A DNA stretch of 64,000 nt from positions 496,001 through 560,000 of the forward strand of contig JALRME010000002.1 of assembly GCA_026120035.1 (NCBI GenBank), in the 5' to 3' direction. Under the pieces are notes generated by a model. That model searched no databases and had not been told where the DNA came from. It was given only the letters and a program-made list of their open reading frames with translations. Positions 46,112 to 57,869 of the stretch are shown here, one piece after another. Positions within the stretch are counted from its first letter, which is position 1. The number at the start of each line of letters is the position of its first letter. This DNA comes from Coleophoma eucalyptorum (taxonomy: Eukaryota > Ascomycota > Leotiomycetes > Helotiales > Dermateaceae). The translations under genes and the position numbers were made by a program.

Positions 46112-46942
46112 GTTTGTGGGGGGGCGTTTGCCGTTTCTTTTGCTGGTGTTGGTGGATTCTGATTGTGGTGCTTTTCGTGGTTGCTGTTGTTGCAATGATA
46201 CCAAACTGCTGCTCTTCATTCTTGAGGATACTTCACTGACTGAAACAAACCTTTCCTGAGTCCTGGAAATAGTTCTCAATAATTGTGGTGACAACTGCTG
46301 CAGTTAAATACCCGGCTTTGGGTCTAGTGGTCTCATTCAGAATGTGTTGCTCATCAATCTCTGAGCATGGGCCAGTGAGAATCATGTCAGATGCGTTTGG
46401 CAGTTGTTATGCTAGGAATATTATTTCTAAGATGTTCATAAGAATTTTGTAACAAGTACTGATGTTACAGTATTTGAAACGAGACTGGGTAATGACAGAC
46501 GAATATCAAAGATTAAAACTCTCGTCGATTGTACAAGAAAGGTAGATATAGTCATTTCTATGAATATATGTCTTGGTACAAGATGTGAGAACTTCTAATG
46601 TCAAAAGAGACATCGAGAGTTTTCTGCACCCTTCGCCATGCTTCTATACTTGGGCTACAAGGCACATCTATGACATGGGGATATTCTCTACTTGCGGCAT
46701 CGCAAGTTTCTATTGCTGTGCCAAATATTTCCAAAAAAAAATCCATTCAGAACTGGAAAGCCAGGCTGAAAGCAGCTCCCTCGCATGAAGGATTACCAAA
46801 GCCAGTATGAGAGCTGGCCTGAAAAATTGGTGAAATTGCAATGGCAATAAACCGTGGTATCTATGCTTCTTTCAAATAACTCCGGTCCCTCTAACACAGA
46901 TGTCCTGTTTTGAGATCCATAACGCCAGTTCCCAGAAGTCTT
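46112..46942. other. Intergenic between convergent genes
   Basis: 831 bp between the small basic gene and the stop of the Med22 gene. Only short unsupported ORFs; no repeat or RNA gene recognised. Confidence 0.55.
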
Positions 46943-47560
46943 TCACTTTGCTGGCGCCTGAGCAGACCTCTCAAGAAGTTTCTCCACAACCTCTCCGACT
47001 TTCTTTGCATCCTCATCAATGGTGCCCTCACTTTCTCCTTCTCCGATATCTCTCAATGGTCCAAATAGCCACATCTCTTTGAGCTCTCGGGTGAGCTTGA
47101 GCAAATCCTCTGCAGCCCCAATCTATGTCGTGGCTTAGTATTTTGACCCCACGTGACCCATTTAAGAAATGGAAAATACGCACCAAAGCATTGGTCTCAA
47201 CTTCCATCTGGAAAGACTGAGAAGCAGCAACCTCTTTTGTGGCGCCATCTTCAGCTGGAGTTGCTGCAAGCGTGACGAGGTTCTTGAAGCGAGTAAGAAG
47301 AGCAGCGACGGCGCGTTCCTCGCGATCTAGAAGCACTCGTGTCAGATTCTTGTCATTGTCTACTGAACTCAAGGACGAAGTGGCGAGGGATACGTTGGAG
47401 TCAGTGATGATTTTGCCGTTGCCTGACAGCTGCGCGAGCATAGCTGGAGACATCTTGGGTTGTGGTTTGCAATGGTGTGGTGGTGATTTTTGGTCGTGGG
47501 AAAGAGTTCTGTTGAGCACTTACCTATGAGAGCGCTTGTCGTGCGCTGACCTCCCTCCAT
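46943..47560 (-). CDS. MED22: Mediator complex subunit 22 (Srb6)
   Basis: Three exons (47560-47524, 47443-47184, 47122-46943) give 158 aa. The start MEGGQRTTSALI matches the fungal Med22 N-terminus. Next come LLTRFKNLVTLA, SFQMEVETNALIGAAEDLLK (spanning the 61-bp second intron) and LTRELKEMWLFGPLRDIGEG, the conserved Med22 core; the tail is KKVGEVVEKLLERS. Helical throughout, it belongs to the Mediator head module, which links activators to RNA polymerase II in the nucleus. The first intron (47444-47523, 80 bp) is supported by phase; a start at an internal Met (47461) is the alternative but would lose the conserved N-terminus. Divergent from the twinfilin gene. Confidence 0.92.
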
Positions 47561-47830
47561 AACAATATATCACGACTCTACAAGCTCCTTCTGCGTCCTC
47601 GGTCATCTATCAGTGGGAGAGGATTCGAGAGCGACCGACAAAAGAGTTGAAGCACCGACGTCTGAATGCCCCGCAAGGAGCTTTCTGCACGGACTGCCTT
47701 TGCACCGCCACAGAGGCTGTTGTTCCCCTCCACCATCATCATACCGCCTGCATTCTTACTCCTCTGCTGGCTCTTGTATTCCTGACGAACAATATCTCCG
47801 ACTTGTACCGGACCTTGATAGACACCCAAA
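47561..47830. promoter_or_regulatory. Short divergent promoter between MED22 and TWF1
   Basis: 270 bp between head-to-head start codons (47560 minus, 47831 plus), the tightest divergent pair in the window. No TATA box or named site stands out. Confidence 0.5.
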
Positions 47831-48972
47831 ATGCAGTCCGGAATTTCAGGTAAGCTGGAGCTTTTGTCCAATCAACTTGAGCAATACAAATGGCTTCTGT
47901 CAGAGCCCCCCTCATGAGCAAACGCTGAAACTATGAATAGCTTCGAATGAGCTGAAGACAGCTTTTCAAACGCTCGTCTCGACTCCTTCTCAGCGAGGAC
48001 TCCTCTGCAATATTACTTCCGAATCCCTCACAGTTCACAGCGTTCTCGAGCCAGCCACTTCTTCCTTCTCCGACGATCTTAAGCTCCTCGAACCACATCT
48101 CGACCCCAAGGTCCCTCTTTACATCATCCTCCGACGCTTCGCCGACACAGAATCAGCACCTTTCGTTGCCGTAACATATGTACCCGATGCAGCCCCAGTC
48201 CGTCAAAAGATGCTTTTCGCATCGACGCGCCTCACGCTGGTTCGTGAGCTAGGAATTGAGAGGTTTCGCGAGACAATCTTTGTTACCACCAAGGAGGAAT
48301 TGACCAAGGAGGGCTTCGAGAAGCATGATAAACATGTTCAGTTGAAAGCTCCTCTTACGGAGGAAGAACAGACTTTGGGCGAGGTTAAGAGGAAAGAGGC
48401 GGAGGAGGGTGGTGGCAGCTCGCAGAGGAAGAGCCATGTTAGTTCCGGAGTCAGCATGCCGATTTCTGATGATGCTTTGGCCGCATTAAAGGGTCTTGAT
48501 AGTGATTCTGGGGATAACTTGGTGCAACTGGTAAGATTTCTTCCAAATGCACCATATCTAGGGTTACGCATGCTGACACTGCCACAAGAAAATCAACATC
48601 GCAACTGAAACCATGGAACTAGCTTCCTCTACTGACACACCTATCTCCTCACTGTCTAGCACTATCTCTGCCACTGAACCACGCTACTCCTTCTACAGGT
48701 ATACCCACGACTTCAACGGCACGACCTCATCTCCCATCCTCTTCATCTACACTTGTCCATCGGGAAGCAAGATCAAGGAGCGAATGCTATACGCAGCCTC
48801 ATCTCGTTCTGCGCAACAGGTCGCGGAAGCAGAGGCGGGATTGAAAATCGCGAAGAAAATCGAGGCCGGTAGTCCGGATGATATTGATGAGAAGAGTATT
48901 GATGATGATTTACATCCCAAGGTCGAGGTTAAGAAGGCATTTGATAGACCGCGAAGACCAGGAAGGAAGTAG
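47831..48972 (+). CDS. TWF1: Twinfilin, actin-monomer-binding protein
   Basis: Three exons (47831-47849, 47941-48530, 48589-48972) give 330 aa. The first exon encodes only MQSGIS plus one base, as is common for ADF-homology genes. Two ADF-H domains are visible. The first (about 4-140) has SNELKTAFQTLVS, LYIILRRFAD and FVAVTYVPDAAPVRQKMLFASTR. The second (about 175-310) has PISDDALAALKGL, RYSFYRYTH and ILFIYTCPSGSKIKERMLYA. A linker rich in Lys/Glu joins them, and the basic tail KKAFDRPRRPGRK is the usual capping-protein-binding end. Known role: sequesters ADP-actin monomers and helps depolymerise filaments at the cell cortex. Divergent from MED22. Confidence 0.95.
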
Positions 48973-49647
48973 ATGTTGAAGGTAGAGGAATAAGAGTTCT
49001 GAATTCAGTACTTGGTAGCCAGCTGCTCCTGTACCAGGTGGTGGCATAGATTCTCCTAGGGTTTGGGAATGCCGAAGTATAGATGACAAATGTAAATTTC
49101 CACGTCTTGAAACAATAAAAAAGGCTCCTCTTAGTGCTCGGCACCGAAATGCAAAATAAGTAGATTCATTCGCATGGCTACCCATCCTTGAAGTCATGTC
49201 TGTGATGTCCCTCGGATCTAAGTCAATTGGGGAGCCAAATCTAAGCGAGCAAAAGAACTTCGTTGAAATGCTATCTGTGTAAACAGCCCCGAGATTATGG
49301 TCGTAGGCAAGTATACATAAAATACGCGCATATAATGCAGATTTGCAATCTAATAACGATGGGAACCATGACCAGAAAACAAGAAAATGCAAACTTAGGA
49401 AATGAGAAAGAAAATAAAGTATGCCTTTTATGAATGTATTCGGGTACGGTATGCGCAACCCAACTCCGTGGTGTCATATTCAGACCAAACAAAGAGTAAT
49501 ATGGCCAAAAGTCTATAGATTCAGCCATGCAGTCCTTTCCAAGAAAGTCGATATTCATGTCCCCCTTTTAGATTCTGCATTCATCGGTATATTTCAATTC
49601 CGGTTTTCAACCCTTCCTTGAAAGGGAGCCAGAGAGAGAAGAAATTC
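48973..49647. other. Intergenic between convergent TWF1 and SFC1 genes
   Basis: 675 bp of 3' flanks on both sides. ORFs here are overlapping and without motifs. Confidence 0.6.
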
Positions 49648-50995
49648 TCACTCCTCAAACTGCGCACCACCGATGATTCGGATATTGCTATTTTCAATCT
49701 TGTCCCTCAAGAACTCGTACACGGTGAAGGTGACCGCTTGGCCGGGTGCCACTCGCATGATTCGAGGCGTGATACCCTTGTAGAATGCGTGGAAGCCTTC
49801 TTGTCTTTTGGAAGTTAGCCATCTACTCTACAAGCCCAAAAAGTGCAATTAGAAATTAGTGCTGGAGCTTACTTGAACATATCCCTCGCAATCGCTGTTA
49901 TTCTTGACAGTGCCGTCTCACCTGGCAAACCGGGTGTCTTTTGTAACCGCGTCTTGATCGTGTCGATTGGGGCGTTGGATAATGGTCCCATCGCTCCAGA
50001 CACGAGTCCGATCAGTGTGGTTTGGTAGGAGGGTAGCTGGCCGTCGCGGAGATCGGGCTGCCATTTCTGCAGGATTTCCTTGAATTCGGTATATGCAGTA
50101 AAGTTAACTGCTTGGTTGGAGCCTATAGTAAAAGAGGGAGATTAGTCTCTTTCGATCTTCACATGTACTACAGGAAGTTTTGGTAGGAGATCCTCGGTTT
50201 ACCTTGCCGTAATGCTGTTAGCGAGATACCTCGGTATAAGGCACCGAATCCTTCCTCCTTGACCACAGTATATAGCGCGTGTGCGGCATTTCGGTATTTT
50301 GGTATGTCTAGGGGGTCTGCCATGCTGTGGTGTTGCGCCTGCAGACGGATTTTAATCACTTCCATGGGCGTTACAACCATCACAGCTTCCGTGACACCGG
50401 CTGCGAGACCAGCTATAGCGAGGTTGTCAGCAATCCGTTTTTGGCGAGCAGAGACGTACTCAGGAAGAAAAAGGCATATATAATAAATCAGATGCAAGAG
50501 GATGAAGGGCCTGAGCATACCTAGGAAGATCGCTTGTCCACTCACAACACCAGTATCCTTGTTCGCCAACATCCTCTTGTAGGCCTCAAAACTTGTAAAT
50601 CGAATAGCCATCTTTGGCACAATTCCAGTGACCACGGCGCCCAATCCTTTGTATAGACCCAGTGGAGTTTCCTTCTTGATGATCTCGGAACCTGTTTTCA
50701 AGAATCCGCGTTTCTTTGCGCCGGGGGCGCGCGCTCGCCGAGACAGTTGCATTCGGACTTTTATGGTATCTGGGGAGGAGTAAGTCATGTAGGTGATGTG
50801 TGGAGTCATTTGGATTTGGACATACCTAAAGGATGGCATACAAGTGCTTCCATCATACCAGCAGCCCCACCAGCTTTTTCAAATCTGTTAGCAAGGGACC
50901 AATAGCGAGAGTACAATACAGATAAAAAAGGGCTTACCGATCAGATTGACAGCTGGCGAGACAGGCTTTTTTCCATTTCCATTTTTCGAAGCCAT
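49648..50995 (-). CDS. SFC1: Mitochondrial succinate-fumarate carrier
   Basis: Six exons (50995-50938, 50873-50826, 50769-50521, 50412-50203, 50122-49873, 49804-49648) join in phase to 323 aa. The three mitochondrial-carrier repeats carry the signature P-x-D/E-x-x-K: HPLDTIK (33-39), TPMEVIK (133-139) and APIDTIK (239-245). Diagnostic Sfc1 stretches are GLYKGLGAVVTGIVPKMAIR, FTSFEAYKRML, GSNQAVNFTAYTEFKE and FYKGITPRIMRVAPGQAV. Known role: exchanges cytosolic succinate for mitochondrial fumarate, needed for growth on acetate or ethanol (acuL in Aspergillus). No cleavable presequence, as usual for carriers. The 108-bp third intron is the longest of this gene. Confidence 0.95.
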
Positions 50996-52602
50996 ACTGA
51001 CTCACTGCGTTGCTTGCGCGCCGAGAGTTTTTCTGGCTCGGCTGAAGGGCAGTTTTTGTAATTCGGACACCAGGCTTGTTTGCGGTGGTAGTAAGTACAA
51101 AGAGATAAAGCGAAGTTATATAAGAGAATAGATATGTGTCGGAGCCGGAGAGAAGCAAAAAGAGAAAAGGTGGAAGGAGGCAGGTGAATAGGGACAGCGG
51201 ACTTGGAGGTTTTATTGCTTTCAGTCCCGGGCGATATCTGATCTAACAGTCAGAAGTCAGAAGTCAGAGGACAGAATTAGTAGGCCCTGGTTTGTCCGCA
51301 TACGGCAAAGGGCTTCCATGTGTCCCAGGAGGGACATAACCGGCTGGGGCTGGGTTTTTTACGTCTTAGCCCGGCGAAACGGATCTCGAAATTTTGGGGG
51401 ATTGTATTGAAGCACTATTGGCCGATGATGGTTTTTCAGCTGCTGACTGGGCTGTATTTTACGACACTGCATGTATTTGGGATTTGGCTTGTGAAAGGGA
51501 GAGAAGATCATCTTGAGTGATGGGGATTTATTTTCTGAAGAGCCGATGTTGGCACGACAGGATGATGAATTCCATTGTCGGCGTCGGCTTGGCCCATACA
51601 ATCGAGAATACACTTTTTCATGTGCTTGTACCTGTGACGTTTGCGACGCACGCGGGCGGCTATGGCTATGGCTATGGCTATGGGGGAAAGGGAGGGAAGG
51701 GAAGGGTGCAGGATCGCTGCGCTGTGCGGTGCGGTGCGTGCTGCGGCTTGTGAAAATGCGGGGTGGAGGGAGAAGGGGGAAATGGAGAAACTGCAACTGC
51801 CCCCTGTCTGGCCCCTTGTCTGGTCTTGTTTTGACTCGGGTGCTTTCGGCTGACTGGATATGCGATCATCGGACTACATCGGCCACTGCAAACATACCTC
51901 GGCTTGTGTTCAGCAAGGAAAGGCACAATGCCAATGTTGCCTTGACACGAATACTGAGAGAGTGTGGGAGAATGCTGAAGCGCTGCATGAAAACCGAGTT
52001 AAAACTACTCAAAGTCAGCTTCCTGTGTTTGCCGACTTGGTTGTCTCGTGCCAGGTCGGCTAAGTCCATATTTAATATCAGAGCCACCTGAAGCCGCACG
52101 CCAAGTATCGGACGAAAGCATTTGATGCTCAACCTACCATTCAAAATTAGCTGCAGGGTGCTGTGAGTACAATTTTCATGCTGGCAACTCTGCTATTGAT
52201 TGTTGTCTTGTAACTCTATTGACGCTACCTTGCTTGACCTACATAGTAGGATTGAGCTTGAATTGCCCAGTCTGGGAGAAAATTTACAATCACTCTCTTA
52301 TGCTATAAATTGCCCTCAACTTCACTTCAAGTTTCTCGAGAAGATCACGCAGCACTATTTGCGAAACAGAGTTCACATGCACTTCCGAATAAAGCGATGT
52401 CACGATTACGGAAGGCTGGAGAATGGCGACTGACGAGCAAGAACCGCAAGGCTGAGAATTGGAAAGGTCTTTCCCAGATTAGGCTTAGCTAATCTGAGCC
52501 TTCAAGCTCAAGGCTGCGCGGGAGAAAGAATTTCGATGCTACTTAGAATTCTGACTTATATTGACGGACCCAGGTCATGCCAATTTTTCAACGTCTTGCA
52601 AG
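50996..52602. other. 1.6-kb divergent intergenic region between SFC1 and PUS1
   Basis: Holds both promoters. ORFs up to 192 codons exist but are GC-repeat driven and lack domains. It includes a TATGGC hexamer repeat (entry below) and, near 52461-52497, the tail of a segment rich in direct short repeats. No gene supported. Confidence 0.5.
51658..51684 (+). repeat. Short hexamer tandem repeat (GGCTAT)n
   Basis: Four tandem copies of GGCTAT followed by a G run. It lies in the promoter-side flank of SFC1, about 660 bp upstream of its start. Confidence 0.8.
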
Positions 52603-54724
52603 ATGGCAGACAACAGTAACTCTGCTGCACCCGCAGCGTCTACCCACAATGGTTCGTCGAATCACAGCCGCGGCTCCTATTCACAACGGTCGCGTGGCCG
52701 AGGCGGTGGTGGTCGAGGGAGAGGCAAGTCGCAAAGAGGCCGTGGAGGTGGAGGCGGTCGGGGTCGCGGCTCAGATCGCAAGAAAGACATGGGCCGCGGG
52801 GACTACAAGTTTGTCTTTCCATGCTGTCTGTCCTTGCCCGACTAACTAATCAAGTCGCGACCAAAAAGAGAACAAAGGCGAGCATCGCGACAGCAGAGAC
52901 GACTGGCGCTCTTCGAAACGGCAGAAACTAGAAGGGGGAGCTGCAAAGGAGTCGCCTTTCTCGAAGGAAGAGATTGAAAGTGAAGAACGAAAGCCTAAGC
53001 GCAAGGTAGCTGTGTTGATTGGCTATGCTGGTACTGGTTACAAGGGCATGCAAATCAATGGCGCAGAGAAGACAATTGAAGGCGACATCTTCAAGGCCTT
53101 CATTGCTGCAGGAGCTATTTCGAAAGCGAATGCAGATGATCCAAAGAAGTCGTCACTCGTGAGATGTGCTCGTACCGATAAAGGCGTTCATGCCGCTGGA
53201 AATGTCATATCCTTGAAGCTTATTGTGGAGGACCCAAAGACGGTGGAGAACATCAACGCACATCTCCCTCCACAGATCCGAATCTGGGGATTCGAAAGGA
53301 CTAATGGGTCGTTCAGTTGTTACCAGACTTGCGATTCCAGATGGTACGAATACCTAATCCCTACGTACTCATTCTTGCCACCACATCCCCAGAGCTATCT
53401 AGGGAAGGAGTTAGTTGCGTCTGCCGAGAAAGAAGGAGTTTACGAAAGTTACAGGGCTAGGCAAGAAGATGTTGCAAACTGGTGGGAGGAGACAGAGAAG
53501 AACTATGTCGAGCCCATCCTTGCGAAGTTGACACCTGAACTGCGGGCTGCCGTCATGGCAGATATTCTCAAGGACGACTTTGCCGATGAAGATAAAGCTG
53601 CAAAGGCTCAAAAGAAATCAACCGTCAAGGGACAGGAAGATCCAGCTACGAAGGTTGAATCTACAGATTCTGTAAACGTCGAAGGTGCTGAGACGAAAGT
53701 CGAGAATGTAGAAAACCCCGAGCCTGTCGCAGATGCAACCCAGGATATTTCAAATGCCAAGATTGAACAACCTTCGGCTCAGAATCATGATGCGGAGGTT
53801 GTCAAGGCTGAGGAAACGCCAGTAGACGCGCCGGTGCAGCAAGAATCTACGGAGAAGACTGGGTCGGAAGATATTAAGATGATGGAGGTAGACGACGGCT
53901 ACATTGATGTCAAAGTGGCCCCAGACGGAAGTGACGTACCAAGGAAAACCGGTCCAAGTCCACTCGAGATTGCAATCAAGGAAGTCAAGGCTGCCATCAT
54001 TGCTGCGAAGAAGGCATATCGCATTTCGCCCAATCGACAAAAAGCTGTGCAGGATGCTTTCAATAACTACATTGGCACACGGAACTTCCACAACTACACC
54101 ATCCAGAAGTCATTCAGTGATCCGTCCGCAAAGAGAGTCATTCGATCATTCAAGGTCCACCCAGATCCAATCATCATCAATGATACCGAGTGGCTCTCGC
54201 TTAAGGTACATGGCCAGTCTTTTATGATGCATCAGATCAGAAAGATGATCGCAATGGCTGCATTGGTAGTAAGATGCGGTAGCTCGGCAGACATCATGCG
54301 TGATAGCTTTGGACCTTCAACTATCAGTATTCCCAAAGCACCAGCTCTTGGCTTGCTGCTCGAGAGGCCAGTTTTTGAGAGCTACAATCAGAGGGCTGAA
54401 AAGGACTACCAACGCGAGAAAATCGATTTTGACAAGTTTGAGAAGGAGATGACCGAGTTCAAACAGAGGGAGATCTATGATCGAATCTTCAGGGAAGAAG
54501 AGAAGGATCATCAGTGAGATTCACTTGACCCTACCGTAGACATCCTGATAACTAACTTCTCAACCAGATTCCACACGTTCTTCAATCACCTTGACCACTA
54601 CAGAAGTGACTACTTCCTTTGGATTACCGCATCGGGTATTGCTGCTGCAAAGCAAAGTAAGGATGCTGCAAAGCTGGAAGATGATAGTGACGAGGAAGTT
54701 GATGTCAGAGGAGAAGAAGGTTGA
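52603..54724 (+). CDS. PUS1: tRNA pseudouridine synthase 1
   Basis: Three exons (52603-52808, 52855-54513, 54568-54724), 673 aa. The N-terminus is an RGG-type stretch (GRGGGGRGRGKSQRGRGGGG) at about 30-60, then a charged segment. The TruA-type domain opens with KVAVLIGYAGTGYKGMQ; the catalytic Asp177 lies in CARTDKGVHAAGN. The second half has GTRNFHNYTI, HGQSFMMHQIRKMIAMA and LGLLLERPVFESYN, and the third exon adds FHTFFNHLDHYRSDYFLW, typical of the Pus1 end. An acidic, low-complexity insert (about 320-425) splits the two halves. Known role: isomerises uridines in tRNAs and U2 snRNA in the nucleus. The first intron (46 bp) has a weak GTTTGT donor but a good CTAAC branch site. Confidence 0.95.
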
Positions 54725-55284
54725 ATATTTGATCGTTTTGGCTGAGCTGTAGACAAATATATCAGTGCCATCACTATTCCAGAGCGTTCTCTGATATATT
54801 CCTTACCTACACGAATTCTCTAGCTGTGTAGCTGGAAACTTGGATCAATACATGGAAGCATTCAGTTGTTCCAAAAGTGCTGAGCTGCCTGCTTCTCTAC
54901 AGTCTGCTACTGCCATCTATGATAAGAAGGTGGTGGTGGACTGAGTTGTGCTACACCACTGTGAAGTGCGTCGTTCATCTTATCATACACGTACAAAGAG
55001 CAGAGCCAGATGTAGATAGAAACTGGTTGCTTGTAATAAAGACGTCAAAGAATAGTGTTGTATAACGAGCTAGGCCTGAATGTATCTTTTGCTTAGAATA
55101 AAATGTTACGAAAAGTCGAACGGGCACTGTGCTGAATTGAACACCCTGGTTTCACGATGATGTCTTGCAACCTGGCCAAGATAACCCCTTCAATAGTACC
55201 AGATATGTCTTTTCAATAGAATCACCACCAACTTGTACAAACTTCCTCCATCCCAACTGAGCACAACAGCAAATATTCACCACA
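54725..55284. other. Intergenic, no supported gene
   Basis: 560 bp between PUS1 and the next plus-strand gene; short ORFs only. Confidence 0.6.
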
Positions 55285-55752
55285 ATGGACAAACATTCAA
55301 CGCCATCAAACGGTCCACATACGGCCCGCGTTATGGGATCAGGTGCCCCTTCAAAGAAATTTGTCGAAGAAAATTGCAAAAGGTTCGGAACTAACGTCTC
55401 GCCTCTAGTCTATGCCTAGGAAATAACTAACATCCACTGAACCAGACTCGAAGCCCTCAACGCAGAGGTGGCTCGCTTCAACGCCGAACTCACCTTCACA
55501 GCAATCCCCCAAGCCAAGCGAGCAATCGATCCCCAAACCGCCCTGTGGGATCATGAATGGGCACACTTCACGCATTTGCATGGCCGGAAGGTCTTCCTGG
55601 AAGGCGTCATTCGGAGGTATGCTGGTGACCTGGCGATAATGGACCCGATGAATTCCTCGGTGTATGCTTTTATCCAAGGCCGTATGGCTAGTCTTTCGCA
55701 TCAGCTTTTGGATGTCAAGGAGAGGATTGAAAATTTTGCGTTCTCTTTCTAG
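55285..55752 (+). CDS. Small hypothetical protein, 134 aa
   Basis: Two exons (55285-55382 and 55446-55752). The 63-bp intron has an unusual GTTCGG donor and a CTGAACCAG acceptor, and it joins KFVEENCKR to LEALNAEVARFNAEL in frame. The product is mostly helical, with WDHEWAHFTHLHGRKVFLEG and VIRRYAGDLAIMDPMNSSVY. No signal peptide or membrane helix. I do not recognise a domain; the regular amphipathic pattern and conserved-looking Trp/His cluster suggest a real small folded protein, perhaps a coiled-coil partner. The ATG follows CCACA (A at -3). Confidence 0.65.
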
Positions 55753-56170
55753 AAGGGTTGTTTGGATGGCACTGCGTGAGGGCATTGGCGTTGCGGACGT
55801 GTGGGGCCATGCGCAAGAGAGCCATAGAGAACAACGTTTCTGAGAAGTCGGTCTGGCGTTGGATATGTGGGGGGGTGGGGGGGTTCAGAAAATTGGTTGA
55901 CAATTTCAATACTATTGGCATTAGTCTTCTTAGATAATTTGAACTGCTGCACGTGGTATAGCAATGATCTTGTAGCTCTCATGAGTGACTGCTTTTGTTG
56001 ACGGAAATGAATTTGCTCTGCTAATAAAGTTCAGTTTAGATTGCAAAATCCGTCTTTCTCTTATAGTGAGCGAAATTCTGCTACAATCTTGACAAACTAA
56101 AACTTACCAGATACCAGTAATATAACAGTGCTAGCAGTACTGCAAATTATATATCCAGGCTTATCCAGAT
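55753..56170. other. Intergenic between convergent units
   Basis: 418 bp with G-rich tract near 55868-55885; no gene supported. Confidence 0.6.
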
Positions 56171-57004
56171 TTCCCTAGCCTTATTATCCTTAATACCCCG
56201 ATCCTTGACATGCTTCTGAACCACCTCCCAAGCTCTCTTGTCTGCCTTAATGAGATCAACGATCTTGCCTCTCAATTCTGACGAATAAGGACGAACAAAC
56301 TTCTCTCAAATACTCCTTGCACCATCAGGGTCTTCCTTGCCATAAACCAACCCTAGGCCAGCCGCATTATAGTCAACACCTGATCTTGCCAGCTCGGCCA
56401 TGAAGCTGCGAAAAAGTAGTTTGACTTCGAGATCAGTAGCTTTGTTGGCATCCGCGAGGGCAACTAGGCTGGGAAATGGGGTATTCATCTGAAGTTTGCG
56501 ATACCCTCTGGCTAAGAAGGTTCCTGCGGTTCGCTTGAGTTGTTCCACCCACAGTGTATAGCCAGGACAATCCTGGATATTATCTAGATCCCACACGCCA
56601 GCCCCCTCATCCTCTTCAACATCTTCCGATCCTGCGTACAGGGTCTCGATAGTTCTGGAGCCAACCTTCTCACGGACCTTAATGACTGTATGTTTTGCAT
56701 CTGGTGCTCGTGCTGCTCGTCCCCGGTGTTCCTTAGGAATGGCCTTCCTGGCTTGTCGAACCTTTGCATCTCTTACGTAGACAGTTTCGAACTGGTCAAC
56801 CTGCATTATGGTAATATGCTTCTCTTTGATGAGGACTGCGAATGCTACAATCAGGAAGTCCGAGATGTTGGTTCTCTTGATCGATTTTGGATCGGAGAGT
56901 GGTCTTGCTGTATCCACGAGAGCTTCCTCTGCAACAAAGTACCCTGGGTCTGGATCCCAGAGAGGACGGTGCTTTATGTCTTCCAAAGTTATATTGGGTG
57001 TCAT
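56159..57004 (-). pseudogene. Unknown ORF interrupted by an in-frame TGA
   Basis: The frame from the ATG at 57004 gives 232 codons (PNITLEDIKHRPLWDPDPGY near the start, later IQDCPGYTLWVEQLKRTAGT and GVDYNAAGLGLVYGKEDPDG) and stops at TGA 56306-56308. The same frame then stays open to a TAA at about 56159-56161 and still reads as protein, with EKFVRPYSSELRGKIVDLIK and KRAWEVVQKHVKDRGIKD. Upstream of the ATG the frame is also open for some 40 codons without another ATG. I do not recognise the family; no signal peptide or membrane helix. Either a gene with a recent nonsense change and a lost 5' end, or a functional 232-aa protein with a dispensable tail. Confidence 0.45.
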
Positions 57005-57869
57005 CCTTTTCGGTACCGTACGCGGGAGGGATACGTTAGACTTGGCTGATGATGAGTTGTAGCTTGGATGAGATTGATCGACAAGGGGAAAGCGATGGTG
57101 GTAATATTGTGTGGGAGAAAAGTGGTTTATTCAGGTCCCAGGCTGTTCAACACGTCTCCAGTTGGGTCTTCCTCCCTTTCAGGTGAAGTTGAAAGGTATG
57201 TTGGTACAATTGTGTTCTGCATGATGTCGTTAATTCACGACAGAGAAGGCCACTTATTCAACCATGGATAGCTACGTTCTAACTTGGGACTCTATCTTTG
57301 AGACAATTGCTATGATATGCGCAAAGCAACCACTTCTCTCAATGATTGATCCGCAAAGTTCAAGCCTATTGATGGTCAGGTTGCCTAAAACTTTTACACA
57401 ATCGATTCCATTCTCAAATATTTAAGCACCCAAAACAAGAATCTCATAAAAATTCTTTGGAAGCTGAGACAACATTGGATAGATAATGATATCTCTCATG
57501 AATATATTCTAATCTGCAAAACAGAGGATGCCAGAAGAAGTAATAGAATATCGCTTAAAATAGGAGTCGCGACATTAGCGAGCAGAGGGGCTGTTTATAT
57601 GACTTTGTTAGGCATTGATAAAGAGCTTTCGAACATCAGTTCAGATCTAGTGACAGACAGAAATGTCAGTTTTTTCTTCCGTCAACATTATCATCCAAGA
57701 ATGGCCGGTGCTTCAGGGTGTTTGTAACTAGAGCACGAACGAAAAACCTCGGAAGTAAGATCTTCCATCCCCGACACACCCCTGTCAAAATTATCATGAC
57801 ATCTTCGATCCCTGGCCGTGAAGTTCAAGAGAAATCGCGTTTCCCAATTCCACAACTTGAAGCACAACA
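57005..57869. other. Divergent intergenic region upstream of CBP3
   Basis: 865 bp of mainly AT-rich DNA (57280-57600) between the broken ORF and CBP3. No gene, repeat or RNA recognised. Confidence 0.55.

Noticed and set aside
51513..52091. A 192-codon plus-strand ORF in the SFC1-PUS1 gap
   Set aside because: Contains the GGCTAT repeat, Cys/Arg/Leu-rich by composition, no motif, no good leader.
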